NCBI GenBank assembly: GCA_965603205.1
Contig: CBFDCC010000002.1
Location: 1 to 64,000 of the forward strand
Direction: 5' to 3'
Length of the DNA stretch: 64,000 nucleotides
From: Temperatibacter sp965603205
GTDB taxonomy: Bacteria; Pseudomonadota; Alphaproteobacteria; Sphingomonadales; Kordiimonadaceae
Below are positions 60,575 through 64,000 of the stretch, in pieces; position 1 is the first letter of the stretch; each line of letters opens with the position of its first letter. The translations under genes were made by a program, and so were the position numbers. Under the pieces are notes generated by a model that searched no databases, was not told the DNA's origin, and saw nothing but the letters and a program-made list of their open reading frames with translations.

Positions 60575-62680
60575 TTAGAAACGCGCCACAAGCTTAAAGT
60601 AAGCGTTACGGCCCGGCTCATTCACTTGCGTTTCTGTTGCATCGAGTAGGTTTGAACGCGACAGGTGATTAGCATAATATTTATCAAATAGATTTTTTAC
60701 ACCCAGATGAATATCAACCATATCATTCAAGCGATATTTTGACGCCAAATTCACCACACCATACCCTGGTGTTTTACGTGGATCACGCCCTGTTGCCATC
60801 ATCGGGTTCATATCAACATTTGTCTGACGTACTCCATACCGTACAGTCGCAGACAAGGTTAGATCGCCCTGCTGATAATGCGCTGACACAGCACCCTGCA
60901 GTGGTGGAATCTGCGGTAAATATCCACCGCGATCACTGTCACGACCACGCACATAAGCAGCGTCAAAATTCACAGACATATTGTCACTAAGTGCCACATC
61001 GCCCGTAAATTCAAAACCCATGAGTTTTGCGTCAATATTACGGTATACATCGGCCATCGGCGCATTTACAAATACACCCATCTGGCCCATCATTTCGCCG
61101 CGCGCACTATCACGCAAGATGAAATCATCAACATGGTCAGCAAAAGCCGTTAGTGATAGCTGAATATACTTGTCCGTATAATGAGCGCCAAGATCCATCT
61201 GATAATGCTTTTCAGGCAGAAGCGATGGATTACCAATCCAGCTTTTATTCATGCCACCCATCATCATAACATTTACCATGCCGCGCTCAGTCGCGTTGGC
61301 TGTGCGGGCAGATTTGCTAGCCGAGGCAGAAAAAGACCAATTATCATCTGTTTGCCATTCAATACGTGCAAGACCTGACATTTGATGCTCGCTGGCGTCT
61401 GTTTCCATCGTATGGTAATATTTCATATAGGTCATATTGGGCGTCATGGGCATCATACCCATCATCACAAAGGTTGGTGCCTCAGTTGTACGACCAAAGT
61501 CTACTTTCGTCCAATCGCTTCTAATGCCATATGTCAGCGTTATAGCGTCACTAACATCATGTCTACGCTCTGCTGCTAAACCAATAATTTTAGTATTTAT
61601 TTCGGGCCATATAGCACCAGAAATTGCGTCTGGATTATCAACCACCATCCCCATATAACGTGAACCATCATTTTTGCTGTCACGCAGATCAGCCACAAGG
61701 GTCCACATAGCATCGCCAAGATTGATATCAGCCTCAACCTCGCCGAACACGACCTCTGATGATGTATGAGACACTAGCTTCATGCCCATGTTTTGGCGCA
61801 AAGAGAAATTATCCATATAGTGATCAGTTTTAGCGTAAGAAGATTGAAGCCTAACCGCCTCAACAAGGTCTGAATCTATATTCATTTCGCCTCGCAAACG
61901 GTAAGTATCGCCACCGGATAGCGTACTATCCATACCCGCACCTGGGAATAGCGCGTCACTCATTTTATTCCAGTCATAACCAAACTGGATATAGTCGCCT
62001 TGTGGGTTAGTGAATGTAATAGCACCGCCAACTGCATAATCATTAAAAGCAGTATGAAGCTCATTATCATGACCATCTGTATAGTTATCTGCTTCTTGTA
62101 GGCTGCCCCAAAATTCGATGGACATACCATCTTTGCCAATGCTGCTACGGCCAAAGCTACGTTTTGTATTAGCGTTGCCCTCATAGCCCACACCAAGGAT
62201 ATTTTTGTTCCAAAGCCCATCCTCATACGCAGGAATATCACGATCATACTGAATGAAACCACCAGAAGCACCCGGACCATTTAATACGGACTGATAGCCC
62301 TTAACCACAATAACCGTATCAATCAAATCGACCGCTGCGTATGTGCTGGGCGTATCCATACGGTTGGGGCCTGACCCCATCTGAAAACTACCGTTATTGA
62401 GGATAGATAATTGGCCCTGCTGCTGCCCTCTGATAATTGGCTCTAGCGAGTGCCCCCCAAAACGCCCTGATGAAACACCAGGGATTTGACGCAAGAAATC
62501 TGCGCTATCAGCCGCTGGTGGGGCCGATACTGGCGATGGTTGGTCCCGAGGCGCGCTTGGGTATGAAATAACCTGAATTTCTTCAATGGTGTCGTTACTG
62601 TCTGCTGATGTATTTGTAGTTTCAGCGATCGCAGGTATACTTAATACAGCGAGCATGCTGATAGTTGATAATAGTTTCAT
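60575..62680 (-). CDS. Met-rich TonB-dependent receptor, probably copper-related (OprC/NosA-like)
   Basis: The 701-residue outer-membrane receptor has signal peptide MKLLSTISMLAVLSIPAIA. Its plug (PPAADSADFLRQIPGVSSGRFGGHSLEPIIRGQQQGQLSILNNGSFQMGSGPNRMDTPSTY) resembles the OprC/NosA copper receptors as I recall them. Methionines are concentrated in the barrel (FVMMGMMPMTPNMTYMKYYH, MVNVMMMGGMN, GEMMGQMG, MNPMMATG), fitting Cu(I) binding. AGGACTAAATCG gives the start. It is preceded by a DUF2946-like gene, a frequent neighbour of such receptors. The metal is inferred. Confidence 0.82.
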   Translation of the reverse strand: MKLLSTISMLAVLSIPAIAETTNTSADSNDTIEEIQVISYPSAPRDQPSPVSAPPAADSADFLRQIPGVSSGRFGGHSLEPIIRGQQQGQLSILNNGSFQMGSGPNRMDTPSTYAAVDLIDTVIVVKGYQSVLNGPGASGGFIQYDRDIPAYEDGLWNKNILGVGYEGNANTKRSFGRSSIGKDGMSIEFWGSLQEADNYTDGHDNELHTAFNDYAVGGAITFTNPQGDYIQFGYDWNKMSDALFPGAGMDSTLSGGDTYRLRGEMNIDSDLVEAVRLQSSYAKTDHYMDNFSLRQNMGMKLVSHTSSEVVFGEVEADINLGDAMWTLVADLRDSKNDGSRYMGMVVDNPDAISGAIWPEINTKIIGLAAERRHDVSDAITLTYGIRSDWTKVDFGRTTEAPTFVMMGMMPMTPNMTYMKYYHTMETDASEHQMSGLARIEWQTDDNWSFSASASKSARTANATERGMVNVMMMGGMNKSWIGNPSLLPEKHYQMDLGAHYTDKYIQLSLTAFADHVDDFILRDSARGEMMGQMGVFVNAPMADVYRNIDAKLMGFEFTGDVALSDNMSVNFDAAYVRGRDSDRGGYLPQIPPLQGAVSAHYQQGDLTLSATVRYGVRQTNVDMNPMMATGRDPRKTPGYGVVNLASKYRLNDMVDIHLGVKNLFDKYYANHLSRSNLLDATETQVNEPGRNAYFKLVARF

Positions 62681-62764
62681 CGATTTAGTCCTATATATTT
62701 ATTTGAAATGTCATAAGCCAGCGCTCCCATAAGCGAGAGTGGAGGCTTCAATTTTGAAGTAAAT

Positions 62765-63172
62765 TTAGGACTTAGGTGGGGCTTGGGTTTGCGGGCGCAA
62801 CCATTTCGCAAAGTAGCGGTGATAAGACTTAGGTGAGTTTATCCGTCGGGCCTGTGTCTCCACGCCCCTGAAATCAAGTTGAAACTCATGGTTAGCCATA
62901 TGATCATTAGCCGTTGAGCAATCATCACATTTTGATGATTTAGCCCGGCTAGAGTCAATCACTTCGCCATCAGAGTTACACAATATCTGCGTAAGGGCCT
63001 GACTGCGTAGTTCTGGGAAAGCTATATATATCTCACGCACTTTCAACTGTGCTTGATCATGAGCCACCGCCATCTGCGCATGAGTCATTAATTGCATAAT
63101 CATTGTGACTGCAAGTAGTAAGCTTGATAACAGCCTTTTCGGCATATTTCTGGCTTTCTTATTTTGACTCAT
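62765..63172 (-). CDS. DUF2946-like exported protein with CxxC, copper-associated
   Basis: The product has 135 residues from ATG 63172 (GGGTG 4-8 nt upstream; the frame opens 12 codons earlier). A hydrophobic leader (LLSSLLLAVTMIMQLMTHAQMAVA) is followed by ILCNSDGEVIDSSRAKSSKCDDCSTANDHMANH, a C...CxxC...H arrangement typical of the short DUF2946 proteins. It probably acts in the periplasm as a metal-binding or accessory factor for the receptor downstream, 84 nt away. The family is probable rather than certain. Confidence 0.65.
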   Translation of the reverse strand: MSQNKKARNMPKRLLSSLLLAVTMIMQLMTHAQMAVAHDQAQLKVREIYIAFPELRSQALTQILCNSDGEVIDSSRAKSSKCDDCSTANDHMANHEFQLDFRGVETQARRINSPKSYHRYFAKWLRPQTQAPPKS

Positions 63173-63295
63173 GACACCCGTATATACAGAAAGCATAATA
63201 TTATGCAATGGATTATACTGAATATTAGGCTAGACAGCGTAAGGTTTTTTCTAAAGGATGGCGATCATACACAAAGACTATTCACGAGGATAATT

Positions 63296-64000
63296 ATGCA
63301 TCTATTAGACAGCCCAATCAGGTCAGAGGAAATGCTCTCAAAGACCATTGATATTAAGCATCGTTTTTATGCTTCATCATCTGAGCCACTGCGACACAGT
63401 GATCTGATAGAATTGGCCAAACGTAACGGTGATCATGATTTAATAGCAGCTTATAATGATCACTCACTAGGCTACGCTGAAAGTGGTGGCAGCCTAGACC
63501 TGCGCCAAGAAATCGCCAAACAATATGGTCCCGACATCAGCGCTGAAAACATCGTCGTCTTCCCGGGGGCGCAAACGGGCATGACACTGGCCAACCAAGC
63601 CTTATTACATAAAGGTGATCACTGCATCATCATCACGCCCAGCTATCAGTCACTAGAAGAAGGGACTAAACTCGCTGGCGCAGAGGTAACGCGCATTGCT
63701 TTAACGGCTGAGAATGATTGGTTGCCTGATTTGGACGCTATTGAAGCTGCCATTAAACCTAACACCAAGCATATTGTCTTTAACGACCCCCATAACCCCT
63801 CTGGCTCGTTAATGAGTGAGGCAATAAAATTTGGCCTAGTCTCCCTTGCTGAAAAACATGATATCTTGTTATTTTCTGACGAGGTTTATCGGTTATTGGA
63901 GATCGACCCTGCTGACAGATCGCCATCAATTGCAGACCTCACAAAAAATGGCCTAGCGCTCGCTACTATGTCAAAACCATGGGGTGCTGGTGGCACTGGC
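63296..64000 (+). CDS. Class I/II PLP-dependent aminotransferase (3' end outside window)
   Basis: The frame is open from ATG 63296 (GAGGA about 7 nt upstream) to the window end, 235 codons. The fold-type I pattern is clear: SLGYAESGGSLDLRQEIAKQYG, VVFPGAQTGMTLANQALL, the substrate-binding NDPHNPSG, SDEVYRLLE (PLP-contact Asp and Tyr) and TMSKPWGAGG, where the Lys should bind PLP. It transaminates an unidentified amino acid. It is divergent from the copper-receptor unit, with 123 bp between the starts. Confidence 0.9.
   Translation, partial: MHLLDSPIRSEEMLSKTIDIKHRFYASSSEPLRHSDLIELAKRNGDHDLIAAYNDHSLGYAESGGSLDLRQEIAKQYGPDISAENIVVFPGAQTGMTLANQALLHKGDHCIIITPSYQSLEEGTKLAGAEVTRIALTAENDWLPDLDAIEAAIKPNTKHIVFNDPHNPSGSLMSEAIKFGLVSLAEKHDILLFSDEVYRLLEIDPADRSPSIADLTKNGLALATMSKPWGAGGTG

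Noticed and set aside
1..64000. Prophage, integron or insertion sequence
   Set aside because: No transposase, integrase, capsid or terminase-like frame and no long terminal inverted repeats were seen.

Overview
The window reads as chromosomal DNA of a free-living, probably aquatic, Gram-negative alphaproteobacterium with moderate-to-low GC. The evidence is a complete Tad/Cpa (Flp) pilus locus, TTAA-N7-TTAA boxes of the CtrA type, an MmgR/suhB-like small RNA, several TonB-dependent receptors, OxyR, and dense minus-strand operons with ATGA overlaps. The order cannot be fixed from sequence alone; Kordiimonadales/Emcibacterales-like lineages are a guess. I see no transposase, integrase, phage genes, CRISPR array or rRNA operon.

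Layout. 1-1000: the 5' part of a membrane-anchored gene that runs off the window, a serine-hydrolase-like remnant and tRNA-Val(GAC). 1.1-5.6 kb: an N-formylglutamate amidohydrolase, an MmgR-like sRNA on the minus strand, the GTPase TypA and small exported or hypothetical proteins. 6-12 kb: an Fe(II)/2OG oxygenase, two small stress-type membrane proteins, a DAO-type FAD oxidoreductase coupled to a MOSC protein, a HisN-type phosphatase coupled to a degenerate peptide deformylase, and a lipase-like hydrolase. 12.2-23.6 kb: the Tad pilus system, with TadE/TadE/TadG-like genes on the minus strand diverging from flp-cpaA-cpaB-cpaC-cpaD-cpaE-cpaF-tadB-tadC on the plus strand. A CtrA-type box lies ahead of flp, and a candidate structured RNA with a strong terminator follows tadC.

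24-33 kb: OxyR, a large DUF5916-type outer-membrane protein, a minus-strand operon (DjlA-like co-chaperone, EamA transporter, amidase, helical-repeat protein) and two tandem FabH2-type ketosynthases. 33.4-36.2 kb: a BlaI/BlaR1-like pair with two clear BlaI-type operators; the M56 sensor carries a 34-residue tandem repeat in place of a penicillin-binding domain. 36-50.7 kb: a CPA2 antiporter, CysK, a short avidin-family biotin-binding protein, a beta-carbonic anhydrase, a DmpA-type peptidase, a protein with a repeated P-S/A/Q-D-V motif, an M20 peptidase, a 1091-residue BNR/sortilin-like protein, HutD, a His-rich membrane protein and a DEAD-box helicase.

50.7-64 kb: a TonB receptor with a YjdM (PhnA) zinc-ribbon protein and a small ParB-fold protein. 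A vitamin B12 uptake operon follows, reading riboswitch, btuB, a leaderless BtuF-like protein, BtuF, BtuC, BtuD. Next to it is a homocysteine S-methyltransferase-type gene. Last come a Met-rich, probably copper-related TonB receptor with a DUF2946-like partner, and a class I/II aminotransferase cut by the window end. The observations most worth pursuing are the short avidin, the repeat-bearing M56 sensor with its operators, the inactive-looking deformylase, the CtrA box over the sRNA promoter, and the unexplained repeats and candidate RNAs between genes.
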